NCBI GenBank assembly: GCA_973895155.1 | Contig: OZ316895.1 | Coordinates: forward strand, 12,462,001-12,526,000 | DNA length: 64,000 nucleotides | From: Marsupella aquatica | Taxonomy: Eukaryota; Marchantiophyta | Direction: 5' to 3' | Shown here: piece after piece, positions 35,705-49,303 of the stretch | Position numbering within the stretch: the stretch's first letter is position 1 | How the letters are laid out: every line of letters starts with the position of its first letter | Translations under genes and position numbers: made by a program | The notes under the pieces: generated by a model | Told to the model about the DNA's origin: nothing | Database searches by the model: none | The model's input: the letters and a program-made list of their open reading frames with translations, nothing else

Positions 35705-38700
35705 ATGGGTAGCGGGAGCGGTGGCGGGCGAGGGAAGAAGAAGCGTGGCGGAAAATCGAAGAACCGTCGAGCAGCTCTCAAAGATAGCAATGCTGACGAC
35801 GATCACCGTTCCGACCAGTTGTCAGAAGAGTTGACTGCTCTGTACGTTTCTCGCCATCCTGCGCTGAACCTCAATGCATAACGTTAGGAAACGATCATCC
35901 CGCTCTTGTCCTCTTGGTTCGAATAGTTTAACAAAAGAATTGTTGCGTTTGTACTGGAAGCGCAATTGTCTGAGATCTGTGGTCGTCGGAGCCAACTGGT
36001 TAATGACATTACCGTGAATTATTCACTTGGAAAATCCTTCTGTGTTTTTGGAGACAAACAACGATGTCGTTCTGTACATACTGCTGCAATTCTTCGGATT
36101 TTGTTGGCGTTTTTCTTCAACTTCTAACTGTGTTTCCTCTGTGTGTCCAGAGAGGCGATATTCCAAGATGATTATAGCCTCATCTCGGAAAAGCCTTTCG
36201 TGGAATTCAGGATCAGTTTGCGGTAAGACGACTTTTGAAATTGGCTGTGTGGCAGGGAATACTTTTTAGACATGAATTATCCAGCAAAAATGGACGCGTT
36301 TTGAAATGTCTGTTGTCAGACGTTTATCGATGTCTCTGATGTTCTAAACTTTCTTTTATAGAAATCGTGTACGGTGAGAGGTGTCAGTGCACAAGTCCAG
36401 CATGTATAGACTTTTGGCTGCTGCTAGACGTATGGCATTGTCGCAACTGGTATCCTTTAGGCGCGTATCGTGTCTGATCTATACGAACCGATCTGATGCA
36501 TGAGCTTCAGCCCCCACAGTGTGGATGATGGAGACGGGGAGGACCACGTCGCAGTCGAGCTCTTCGTACGGTAAAGAGAACGAACTTTTGCAACAATGTC
36601 GAACTTGACAAAAATCTTAAATTCTGTTACTTGCACGTAGACCTGTTCTGGCAGTTTTTAGTCCCAGGTAGGGGTCAGTTCAATGGCTCTATGAACGTTG
36701 GATAATTGATTCCATTGCCTTCTCCTCTCTGCAGTGGCCTCCTTTCAAACCTGTAGATTTTAAATCAAATGAATTCATCAGAGTTTTCCCCTTTCCTACA
36801 GGTGCTTACCTGGATACCCGCTTAGACCTCCTAAATTACAAGTCACGTCGAAGAAAGGGCTGACAGAAGGTCAGCTGCAGTATCTCCATTCAATTCTCGC
36901 TGACCAGGTACCAGCGTGGTCCATGATAAGTGTGTATTGGTCAACATGTGACCTGATGTATGGTAATGTCTCGTTGTAATTATTTTGCGGAGTCAATTGG
37001 CATAATGTTTCTAAAGTTTTTCGTCAGGGATCGAGGCTATGATATCAACTTGTCTTTGATTCAACTAGTATTTTCTTGCTTGCGCGGTTGTCACTATCTT
37101 CGGAATACATTTACTTCATGTGAACCACTGATCGGTCCTTTGTGCTCTTCGTGTCAGGCGGCTTCTATTGCAAGAGAGGGCCGCGTGATGGTCTTCAATC
37201 TCACAGAGGTTGCACAAGAGTTCTTATCTGATCAATGCAAAGCAGAAAGCTCCCTTGAGGAACAAATAGCCAGTGAGGTAAGCGTGGATCTTGCTTCAAG
37301 TCGGTCATTTGGCACTCAGTTGTATTTGATTTTGAGTCCCTAACAAACGCATCTCCCCACTACAGATATCTGCAATAGAGGATGGCAAACAGATGAGAAG
37401 TGGTCCAGCAATAGCAAAACAATGAGAAATTATCATGTCGTTTAATCCATGTTGGAGTCTTTGGGGAATCGTCACCTGGTTTTGACCCCACGTTTATACC
37501 ATTCATGTTAAATTTTCAGAAGATAATACTCTGCCTCCGTCATCGACGGCCATGGGGAAACATGCTTAGTCACGGACTGTTATTCTTGATCCAGAAAAGT
37601 AGATTTTGGGAGTAATGTCGTTCAATCAGCCTATGCCAGGCCCTTCCAGACCGTTTTGTTCGTGCATTTGCTAAAAGTTCTGGGGCAGCTTACAAGGAAC
37701 GTGGTGATGGATGGCATGAGTAACTAGACTGCAAATGTAGGGCTATCCCATTCTCATTGTAAGCGGGGTGCTCCTTCGTCTGCTTTTATTTGAACTCTTT
37801 AAAACTTGCATTACTGATGTGTTATTTTGGGATGGCGTGGGTGAGAACGGAGAGTTATTGATGACTGTGCGGACCTGCAATGAGATTTTCTTTAAGCTTA
37901 GTTTGGGTCAGAGATGAGTGACTTTGCGAATCCTGACGTGGGCAGCGGAAGATTCACGTTTGTTGGTCAGTTAGTTCCATTGGTTTTCTGAATGGGCTGA
38001 AATTCATCGTTTGCACCTTCTAGTCAGGTGCACCTACTGCAAGATCCACAGATGAAGACTGCCATCCTGCAATACTATCTGCAACCCCTGCAGCAGATGA
38101 TGAGCAAGGGTCAGATGATAGCATCTATTTGGACCTTTTCAACAGTTTATGGAATGACCACGACGTTCAGCTGGAAGAGAGCATCATAACCTCGTCCACT
38201 GTACAACCTGTTAGTACCAATACCAGTAATTTTATTGTCAAAGAAAAACAATTTTGGGAGAACACAAGGAGGTCTGACCTGTTGGTGAAGGGGAATCTCG
38301 GGGCCAAGAATGTGGCTGGAATTGATTTGAGGAAGAGTTCTGAAAAGCTAGAATCAAGAGGTTCATCACAAGTTGATTTGCTGAAAGTTGTGAACGAGGA
38401 ATGCGAGGAGAATGAAGAACGAAGCTCTTGGTCAATAAGTGGTTGCGCAAAATCTGCTTCAGATCTTTTGCAGCAACTGCACGCTGGTCTTGTATGCAAA
38501 GAACATTCTTGTGAGGTTGGCTCTTCCTACTCCTTGAAACCTCTTATCAATTATATGGCTTTGGGATTGTTTTGTATACTTCTTCCTCCTGAATGGATGT
38601 CAATGTATACGCAATAAATACATGTCTGCCAAAAGCGCTGAAATTTTCACGGATGCAATGAAGTCTTTGAACATATATTCAATGACAACTATTTTGTGAA

Positions 38701-41700
38701 CAAGCTTTTTCGAGCAAGCTGCCGGGTCAACGTTCTAACCTAGTTTTGGGGTTAGGTACAGCATGGTGAGAGTCCTGGACATGACTCGAGCGAATCTAGT
38801 GATGGAAGTCCCAGTGACGATGACTCTCCGACATCCTCAAGTAACAACCTTCATGTTCCTCCATCGCCAGATGATTTAGCAACTCAATCCATTCAAAAAG
38901 ATCTTGTCCTGGTATATATTCCTCATAGCTGAGTACTGGATTTGCTTATTATGATCTTGAAAGTTGGCTCTCGACATCATTCAGATGTTTTACTGGATCC
39001 TTTAGTGGGAAAGATTCTTGAGCAGGTGTGAGGAAACGGTTTCAACCAACTGATTCTGACCTTTCACGCAGTCAGTAGAAAAGGTGTTGTGTATTCATGC
39101 ACCCTAGTTAAAGGGTGCAAAGCGCAGAAGTTTGCGTTCAAGAAATACCTTAGATCAGTTTTTTTGACATTTTAGAAGTTCTGGTCATTATTGTTGCTCT
39201 TCACATTGCCACTGTCAAACTCATTGTCCAGACGCCCGACTTTCAGTAGGCCAATATAGTGGGTGGCAATATAGTTGTAGTTCTACAGACTAGCCTTAAA
39301 GTAAGTTTCCTTTATGGTTTGACAGTCAATCCTATATATGTGCATGTTTTTTTCTGACAGCTTTTTCAATGTGTGTGGCAGGGTTATCTTCTTCGGCTTG
39401 CTTGCAGTCATCGTGGTCCATTACCGCAGGCATTGCCTATCTTGGCCTCTGAGCTACAAGCGCTTGGAGTGAGTGGGCCGTTGAATACCGCAAACCGTCT
39501 TGGAATAAATGAAAGTTCTCAAGAAAGTAGAAATCAGCTGCCTGGCAAATGGAGAGATAATATACTGGGACCGTACACAAGCCTAGTAGCTCTGTGCTCA
39601 ATTTGGTCTGGGTGATGTGCAGATCCTATCGCAATGGGCAAAAGACCTTGTGGCAAGTCAACCTCAACTGTTTGATGCAATGTTCCGACAGATGTTTGGT
39701 CAACTGTCAAAAAAGGCAAAGCTGGCTAAAACTTTGCACCGCTCGGTGAGTATTTTCTCCCCATGCCTCCCGTCTATGCCTTATTCAGAGATGATCCAGA
39801 GCCAAGTTGTGGTGAATATGTCCATAATCAATCTTCAGTGCCTGACTGTTTTCATGCAAATGTCAAATTACAGGTGTTCTCCACGGGCTTTTAGTGGTTT
39901 TTGAAAATGTTCAATAACACAGTTTTTACACTTGGTTGTTGACTTCAAAATATCTGTTGCTCTTCAAGTCACTTCAGTTTTTCTAAGGAACTTAGCTTTG
40001 CATGAACAGACACACGCAGCTGCTGATTTTTTTTGGAGTGCGAGCCCAAAGCTACTGGGCGACGAGAGCACATCAACTTCAAGCTCTCGCTACTCAAGCG
40101 ACTTTGAAGAACTTTTCCTTCTTGGTATATTTGTCACTTTTGCCCTAGACTGACAAACGAATGTTAAGAAAAGTCTGCTACCTCGAAGCTTTTGGCACCT
40201 CGAATTAGACTTAGCCTGCTTCGCTTGAAACCTCTTTAAACCTGTTAGAGAAGTTTTCCGCTTTTTCGGACATCTTAATTGAGAGTTGTATTTAAGTGAA
40301 TTGATATAAGGTCTTCTACAGCTGTCTTCAAGTGGTTGATACAAATGTGAAGATGTCCAACTCAAACCGTTTTATTCAAGAAACTCTTTACTCCACACCG
40401 TTATTATAATTTGCCTGGGTCTGGAGTCCTCTCCCCTCATCCTTTTCCGGCTCACTGACCTTCATTTATAAGTAGCCTTCTTTCAACCAATCACTGAAGC
40501 TATAGACGTGTTCCCTCACCAATTTATTATCTTAAACTCAACCGTATTGTCTTGATCCTCTGCCTACCCCTTTCTCCGTTCCCCTCTGTCGATATTGTGA
40601 GTTGGTCATCAGCATCAGCACCTCTAAACCTGATTTACTCATTATCACACAAGAGGCCTCTTCCATTCATCCTTTTCTGGTTTACATGGGTTCTGATAAA
40701 TACGCAGGACCTCCTTGCATGCAAAGGATTAAACTGCCGTCTGACAGTATATTCAAATTTGGGAAGTACTGATGGAGATTCGTGACTTGGAAAAGCTCGT
40801 TTCATAATCTTCACCATCTCCACAATGTTCTTCCTGCGAGAGTCCCCTTCTTAGTTGCAAGACTTCTAAGGCTTAGACAAGGCAGGTTAGTTCGTTCCTA
40901 TACAAGTCAGATTTTGAGTTCGTTTATATTCAAAGGTGAATCCCATTCATCAAGCGAGGTTCTACCGTTTCAAACGAGTCTTAGCTTGGTGCTAAGACTT
41001 CTACAAAGTAAGAATGGGAAGTCTTGTAGGCGGAATTTTTGCAGGTACGTAATTTGGGAGATGTGTTTTTACAGTTATGAATTACAACTGGCACTTCCCC
41101 AAATTCACCTAGAGTAATTGCAGTCGGTGTTGCCGATCTTTAGGTTGTTTCATCGAGAGTCATTTTGCACTCCATTCAGCGGCCATCCCTCGTACTCTGC
41201 CAGACTGGATGCTTTTTACTTTCTTGACCTTGATCCTCTTTGGGCACTGTGGATCTCAGCTCAATTTATTTCTGATCCGGAAAAATATGCATAAGGAAGA
41301 AATGAGTCTTGAGTGTCTGGACTTCAGAGTCTATTTCAGTTACCGTTTAGAAAATTGTGTCACTGCAGGATGGCAGATCGGCGGAGTGGGTTCTTACCTT
41401 GTAGTCCACAGCGGCGGTCATGTTGTCCCTATTTTGCATGGTCTTATCCTTTGTTCTAATTTCACTTCACAAAATTATTGTTGTACTTCTGGTTTCGAGT
41501 CATCTGCAGGAAACAATGTCGGGTTTTGCCTCTTCCGTCATATTCTATCTTCACGACCTTGTCCAACTAATAAGATGTCGCTGCAGGAAAGGGTGGCTTT
41601 GGTCATGTCGTGCTCTGTAAGAACAAGCTTGATGGTCGACGCTATGCAATGAAGAAGATTCGGCTAAAAGATGAAAATCCAGTATCAAATGAAAAAATCT

Positions 41701-44700
41701 TAAGGTTGGTGTTCCGGCGGGGTCAATGCCTTCTTTTTAGTATTGTTGCTGATAATTATGATTGGTTGATTTTCAACTGAATCGAATTTCAAGCAAATTA
41801 TCCTGGACACCTCCGATATTTTACTGGGTTGAAAATGCAGAGAGGTAGCTACTTTAGCAAGGCTTCAACATCATCATGTGGTGCGGTATTATCAGGCTAG
41901 TTGCTGTTGCCCTCCTTATCGATATCTCTCCTCCCCGTATTGGCGAGACAGTGGAGCTGATGTCTGACTCGTCCATACCATGCCTTACTGTTTAATTTTT
42001 GTGTACATGTTTGGTTTTCTCGCTGGTGACTTACCAAGGTATAGTTACAAATTGAAAATATCCTGATACAATCCGTTTAACAATTGAGCTGAAAGAATAC
42101 CTTCTCCCTGTACAGGCTTGGATTGAAACAGGAGTTGGACATTCGCAATTGCCCATAAATGGGGGCTTTGAGGATTCTGATGATTCGGAAAGATTCTTAA
42201 CGCGAGAGCGGGCTAGTTTAGGAAGTAGCATGCAAAGCTATTCTGTAGCTGACGAAGAACCAAAATCAGCCCAAGCAACGTTCCTGTACATTCAGATGGA
42301 GTACTGTCCAAGGTATCAGCACAATTTTAGTTTGTGCAGGTTTCTTGTGTGAATCCATTCAAGATTGCGTCATGGCTCTCTTGTAAACCATTCTGTTGGC
42401 CCTGTGTCACATGGTGCAGAACCTTACGAGAAGTGTTCGATTCGTTCCCTGGATCTTTCAACAAGGATGAGATTTGGCGAATGTTTCGACAACTTGTGGA
42501 AGGGCTGGCCCACATTCATGGGCAGGGAATTCTTCATCGAGATCTCACCCCCAACAATATATTTTTCGATGCTCGTGGTGACATTAAGATTGGTGACTTT
42601 GGACTAGGTGAAGCATATCGATGGTTTTCCCGTGAAAGTTGCAGTGAAGGCTCCGAGCCTGTTGTCCGCATATATCTGTTTCTGCGTCAAGAATTGAAAC
42701 ATTGGTATCCAAAATTCATTTAATAATCAGATTCACAGTGCTGGGTAACTTCACATCCATTTTCCTTAACTGTTCGTGCACGTCTATTTTGGTGCAGCAA
42801 AGTTTTCAAACTTGGAGCAACAAGATTGGGATCCCAAGCCTAGCGAGTCTGCTGAAGCGCAAGTTGCACATTTTGAAGGAACGGGTGAGGTTGGCACGTA
42901 TTTCTACACAGCTCCTGAGATGGATCAGGGCTTATCACGTATTGATGTGAAGGTACGTATATTTTGGAAGAAATTTCTGCAAGATTGAAGCCGTTTTCTA
43001 CATGAACACTTTCAATTGATGACTTGTTTAAGGGCAGCCGTACAGAGGTCCATCATGATTTAGTTGATTCCTGTCTTGACTGAAGCGACTGGTTTTCATC
43101 ATGTGCTGTCAGAGAGGATGTCAAGATGAGCTGAAACTAATCTCCCTCTCATTCTAATGGATATGAGCTGTTAAGTTGAATTTGGACTTGATTGGCCTCG
43201 TGAAAAGTAGTTGTGGAGAAACACCTGTGGTGCATGATAAGAACCGCGATAAAGTTAGAGATAGTGCAATGGTTACAGTTGAAAGAAACAATTGCGAGAC
43301 CATAGTGTTCTTTCAGTTCAGGTGTGAGTCGTGTCTTTTCGAAGGATAACCATTTGACCACGTTTGGTTTTGTTGTGTCTGACTTTGATGGTGACGCAGG
43401 TTGACATCTACAGCTTGGGGGTAGTGTTCTTTGAGTTTTGGTATCCCTTTAGCACCGCCATGGAACGGTATATTACTTTGAATGATCTCAAACAGAAGGG
43501 GTCACTTCCGGTTACTTGGTCGTCAGAGTTTTTACAGCAGGCCAATTTAATTCGCTGGCTTATGGCTCCCAATCCGGCAGAACGTCCCTCTGCTGTGCAA
43601 GTCCTACGCAGTGAACATCTGCCTCCGAGAATGGAGAATGAGTCTTTGAATGGTATTGAACTTTACTGTCTCATCTAATTTTCTAGATGGATCTGATCTG
43701 ACCTTCCTACTATCAATATCAGCGTCTTGGACTAGGATAGAGTGGTACATTGGTTTGATGGAAGGCGTTTTCGTTTGCAGTATCAAAACTTATCCTAAAA
43801 TGGATGTGCTTATCAAAGCAGGTTTTGGCTTCTGAACAATGGATGGTGAAAGGGCTTTTGTGTCCAGTTATGGATTGAAACTTGTAAATATTGCAGATAT
43901 CTTGAGGACTATTCAAAAGGCAGAGGATACCTCTGTCTATGATCAAGTTGTTGCAGCCATATTTGATAGTGAGCGAATTGCTGCTAAAGCAGCCCACGTT
44001 GACGCTGACTTGGCCAATCTGAAACGGCTGGAAAAGGACAAGGCACTGATAAAGTTAGTCGGTGGTAGAGACCCTCTATTGGAATCAGTTAAAGAGGTGT
44101 TTGTTTGCCATGGTGCTCAAGGTGTTGAGAGCTCCTGTTTCAATGTTGTTGATGATCTCCATCACCTGAACAGGTGCTAAGTCTCTCCATAAAGATAAAT
44201 TCAAGCGTTGTTTCATTTAGGGTGGTCTCCTTCCGAAATCATGACATGGAACCTGTAGCGAAGTGAAGTCATTTTTATGATATGTTTCGAGACTTTCGTA
44301 ATAGTACGTAACCCGACATCGTCAGCGTCAAAGAATATTGCAGTAGATCAGGAAGACTACAACAGACTATATTATAGGGCCTCTGTCAATCGTTATGACC
44401 TTCACTTCCTGGTCGGCGTGTAGACGACTGTGAAACTCTATGTTGTTCCTATTCTTCAAATAGGTTTTTTGGAGGGGAAAGTAATGCCTTCAAATTATTT
44501 CATGCTGGCAGGCAGGCTGCAAGTTTACTTGACTCTTCCGGGAACATGCTTGATGTGCGCCATGAACCTCGGCTGCTGTTGGCACGTTGGGTGGCTGTGA
44601 ATCAGGTTACCTTGAATCCGACTATTTGTATATGACGTTGCAGAAAACATGGTTGTTGTTCTTGAGTACTTTGCAATGTTTAGAAAGTAACTCTAATGTT

Positions 44701-47700
44701 CTGCCCACTTTTTGAGGGTAAGGCTTGGTAAACGTTTCCCCAACTCACCAAATAGCATTGAAGTGAACAAAAGGAAATCGTGTAAGAGTCCAGTGAGCTC
44801 CAAGGGGGACCAGCACAGAGTGTACATAGCAGTAATTGCCCCATAGGGACAACCAAACATCTATACATATTTCTAAGTGGAAGAAGTTGTGGCCGTTGAA
44901 TGGAGCAGGAGTTATGACAACGTCTACGGAGTTTGATGCTATTTCTGTTGTATCTTCAAGTCATACATGTCACCTTCCTGCAGTTTAATCTGTCATGCTA
45001 CTACGTTGAGCATGAAGGGAATGTTCCCTGTCGTCAAGTTTTAAGTAGTGGCAATCAATTGTCTGTAGTATCGACTGATTTATATGTTGAGAAACTTGGG
45101 TTCATTATGCAGCGGTTGTCATTGAAAAGCTATGAGCTCTCTCGAGTTTACCGTAGGAGTGTAGGTGACAATGCCCCAAGAGAATACTTCCAGGTATGTA
45201 AAATGCTTGCTTCGTTTCATTCTTGGAAGTTTCTGTATACTTTTGTCGTAATTGATTACTGTCATCTTGAGCAACATAATTCCACGTCGGAGGAGTAATG
45301 TGACCGAGTTTTATCCATTCAATTCATCGCAGGGAGATTTTGACATAATAGGCGGAGCACAAACCTTGGCAGAAGCTGAAGCAGTGAAGGTGAGTAGATC
45401 CAATCACTTTTCTCTAATTAAAAACATTCCTACTGGCATTTTTCTTTGTTGTTGTTGTTGTGGGGGCGGGGGGCCGCGGAACTTGAGAGAGGGGGGCCTC
45501 CTGCTCACATTTTTGACCGGTGCATGACTGTAATAGCCAGGATGTGCGGGAGCACTATCCCTTAGGACATCCTGGTGCTGAAAGAACCTTATCAAACGGG
45601 ATCAAAGTCGGCACGGCTTGGCCTCGTCGTTACCCGACTAGCACATTTCACTTGCAAGGAATTAATAGAACCTGTTGAAGCTTTCTAAGAGGAGAGTGCA
45701 AAGTGTGTACCAAAAGATTAATCTTCTTGAGGTCCCAAAGTTGATTACCTCTATACTTGAGGGGTGTGGTGGAGAATTGCTGATTATGTGCTGCTTACTT
45801 GTTGCAATTGGAATGTGCTCCGCCTCAACTGGCGAATTCTCCAGTGTTGGATTTTCCTTACTAGTGTTTTGGCCCATAACCTTTCAAGAATTGTTTTCTA
45901 TCCGAAAATCAGATTTACAACGGAAATGAACAGTGTAGCCCTGGTGTGCCTTTTGAACCCTACGTGTGCTACGATCTCAGGTTGCTGTGGAAGTTGTGAG
46001 CAAGTTCCCAGTGTGGGATGTGGCTGAAGTCCGAATCAACCATCGACAAATTCTTAGAGCTATTTGGAACTGGTCTGGTGTTCACAATGAGCTCAGACAA
46101 AAAGTTATTCAGGTTATCTCGTTGTTCTCTCCTCTGTCCCACGGTCAGATGATCATGCACCAAAAGTTATTTGCCCTCCTGTTTGACCGAGGCAAGTGTA
46201 TCCATACATATTATCAGATCCTACCGGTAGTCCTAGTCACGTGATATTCCACGAGAGCTCTAATCGTGCAAAGCATGAAAGTCTGCGATGTTCATTAGAT
46301 TTAGTGCCCATATGACTACTCATGGTTTTCATCACAGATTCTAGCAGTTTTGGGGAGTGCCCCTCCACAATCTTCAGCGCGCAAAGCTTTATGGCCAATT
46401 GTTCGTCGGCAACTATTGCAGGTCTCTTCTTTTGTTATCTGTGCAGTGACGTGCAGTGCAATTCCATTGTGCTTCTGGGATAAGCATTCATTTCGTCGTC
46501 TGGGATTTTTACCTTATGTGCTTTCTTCAGTTTACTGCTAAGAATTCAACTTGACAGTTGCAACAGAGTGCCGCTTCAAATAGTCATCAGATCATGTGAT
46601 GTGATGATCAAATCAACCGATTTGAAGTATCTCAAATATTACCAACAGGACCAAGAATGCACACACTTCTGAAACACGCTCTTGCTGTATGTTGCCTGAA
46701 GACTGTCTGGAATCTTAGAGATGTATAGCTATAATTCGGTCTTGGATGAAGAGGATGACATCTGTACGGTATTTGGGGAATTCATTCAGGAGAACTATTT
46801 TTCCTTAAATTATATCACCATTTTGGTTCACATCCCTACAGGGACTTCATTTGCCAGAAGCTGTTGTGGATCGGCTACAAACAGTTGAGCGCAGGCTAAG
46901 TGGTAGCGCCAACGAGGTTCTGCCGCGTTTACGGGGAGCACTTCCTCCCAGTATGTATTTCCAGCTTGAAGTTCGCACTTCCTGATTCTGTAGTCGTGAA
47001 CGGGTTTCAATAATATCAAAGAAGTTTGGATGGGTGGATGAAAAGTCAGGGTCACTAAAGAGGGAACTTAGCCTTCATGGTTCCAACCAAAAGTATAGTT
47101 TTCTATTTTTTCCTACAATTGAAGTTTTATATTGTAGAGTGTCTTCGTGCTAGGTATCCAGTGTGTATAATGTGCACTTGCATGTATCTGCGTAGGTGGA
47201 AACACACTACTCGCAATTGATGAGGTGTCAACTTTGCTGAGATACTTACGAATATGGGACATTGAAAAGTTTGTGCTTTTTGATGCATTGATGGCGGCCT
47301 CTGAGGACTTCTTCAGTGGAGCTTTCTTTCAGGTAAACAGGCCAAAAACTTTTCTGAGAGTGTTAACAGGGTGGCAGTATATGATGAATAAATTGCTGAG
47401 AATGGTATGCAACATGTACCGGGGGGTTAAGAGAGTTCAGGGGCCAAACAAGGGATAGATATCTGAGCGCAGAGGAAGGGTTGTTTGCGGAAGGTGGTGT
47501 TACAAAGGTTTGATTGTTCTCAGGGAATACTACTGAATCAAGAATTAGTGTCAAAATGGACTCATGATAGATACGGAAATATGAACAATAGTGAAGTCCT
47601 CGGTGGTAGATATACCGCCAGTTTTTTTGGTTGTTCTCTGACGATTCTGTCCTTTGGTATTAAAAGCATTCTCATGTTGTACACAGGTGCACGTGCAAAA

Positions 47701-49303
47701 GACCAGCAATACTAATCGCAATATGTTGCCATCTGCTTGTATCGCTGTTGGAGGGTGCTACAATCAGCTGGTTGCAAAATACTGGGATAACTATCTGGTA
47801 GCAACGCAGAGTCAAAAGCACGAGAGCCCATTTAGCTTTTGTTTCTGTCTCATTTTTGCTTAGTCATGCAGTTGTGGCTTTAGAGTGTATGAAGCCCCGG
47901 CCAGTGTATAGGATCATGGAAGGCAGTCTAGTGTTATGCAGGACATAACAAGTTCTCTACTACGTTTATGATAGACATGCAGATATCATGTTATTGTGAT
48001 ATGTGTGAAAAGAATATGTCAAGCTTACACCTATGCACGTCATTCATGTAATTTGTCATGTCTACATTTGACTCGAAAGTAGTTGATGTAACACAGTGAC
48101 GGGCAATTCCTGGAATCTGAACCTGGTCATGTGACAGGCGGGTCCTTCACCAGGCGCTGTTGGGCTGAGCATAGCCGTGCAGAGGTTGATGGACGCAATG
48201 GCAGTTGACCGGTCAGTAGAATTTCTTTTAGTAGCCACAAGTAAGACTTCAAGCTTAGGACTGTTTCGATTTTGCAGCCTGTACGAATTGGCAGCAATTT
48301 GAGACTGTTATGCGTTTTTCCGGTGATAGTCAGCTCTGTAAGTTTTGGGCAGAGTGCAATTCTGGCCTGCTCTATGGAATAGATTAAGTCTAGACTGGCA
48401 CAAAGATGCAAGACTGAATGTGTCAGCTAGTGTTCCTGAACACTAAGGTTGTATTAAATGGGTATTTATCAGGACCCAATGCGATGCTGCATCAGAAGTA
48501 CTTGTTTGCAGTAAGGGAGGCGGGGGGTTATTGATGGAACGGATGGAGATTGTAAATGATCTTTGGTCTGCTAACATTAAGGTAACAGCAGCCCTGCAAA
48601 AATGGTGCTTGTGTGACTTCCCTCTTCCGTAGACGTCAGAACAACTGTGCTAAGTCAACTCAGAAAACTCTTCCAGTGAGGATAAGCAAATAATGATCAA
48701 GTTTTTCAAACACCTTCAGGTATCAGCATGTCAATCTAATCCATATACTCAACATTTCATGGCACGGTAGCAAACCGAGATAAATTATTTGCTGGCTAGC
48801 ATTTGCCTTTCCAAGTAAATTGAGAGCAGAAGGCGGTCTAACACTCCAGTTTGGTGTGAATCGGTGAGGCAGGCAGAGTATCTACGATCAGAGGCACCCA
48901 GTTTCACAGAGCAATATGAGTATGCACATGACAACGGTATCAAGTGGTTGGTGATTATAACGGACGCGGCACTGTCCCTAGCGGATACTGTGAAGGTGTT
49001 TTCCATGTTCTCTTTACCCATGTTTATCCTGTTATGTTGCCTATCGGATAGGTGATGTAAAAACCTCATCCACAGGACATCGACTAAACTGCAAGTTCCA
49101 TCTTTTTCCATGGTACCCAACTATCGGCGCGGTATCTGATCCCATTCTACGTTGTTTGGTTTTCCTCCCTGCAGGTTAGACATCTAGATCTGAAAGTTGA
49201 AGACGATGTCAAAAGAGAAGAGTTGGTTAGGTACTTCAACGATTTTTCCTCAACACAGTTCAATTCGAGGAAGAAGAGTTCGTCCATGCGCACTTCAAAT
49301 TGA
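35705..49303 (+). CDS. GCN2: GCN2 eIF2-alpha kinase (complete, 29 exons, ~1311 aa)
   Basis: Exons: 35705-35841, 36151-36222, 36520-36570, 36802-36907, 37158-37277, 38024-38515, 38762-38911, 39382-39468, 39623-39745, 40010-40124, 41587-41704, 41841-41895, 42116-42312, 42420-42607, 42798-42952, 43400-43652, 43897-44173, 44512-44605, 45113-45193, 45333-45389, 45981-46112, 46338-46421, 46842-46950, 47196-47332, 47687-47797, 48138-48211, 48473-48581, 48873-48995, 49175-49303. All phases agree (3936 nt). A basic N-terminus precedes an RWD domain (to about residue 160; GCN1 binding) and an acidic linker. The kinase has GKGGFG (485-490), Lys507, HRD (Asp649), DFG (Asp667) and the GCN2-type insert before FLYIQMEYCPR. 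A degenerate HisRS-like domain follows (GGCYNQL replaces GGRYD) and then a short C-terminal domain. The protein senses uncharged tRNA and phosphorylates eIF2-alpha. The ends of exons 6 and 7 have alternatives (38491, 38756). Confidence 0.97.
40125..41586 (+). other. Longest GCN2 intron (1.46 kb)
   Basis: This intron splits the kinase glycine-rich loop between FEELFLL and GKGGFG. It has a GTATAT donor and a GCTGCAG acceptor. No coding or RNA feature was seen inside. Confidence 0.85.

Noticed and set aside
37368-37425. Possible extra GCN2 exon encoding ISAIEDGKQMRSG
   Set aside because: No GT donor in a phase that rejoins the next exon; exon 5 joins directly to the exon at 38024 in frame.
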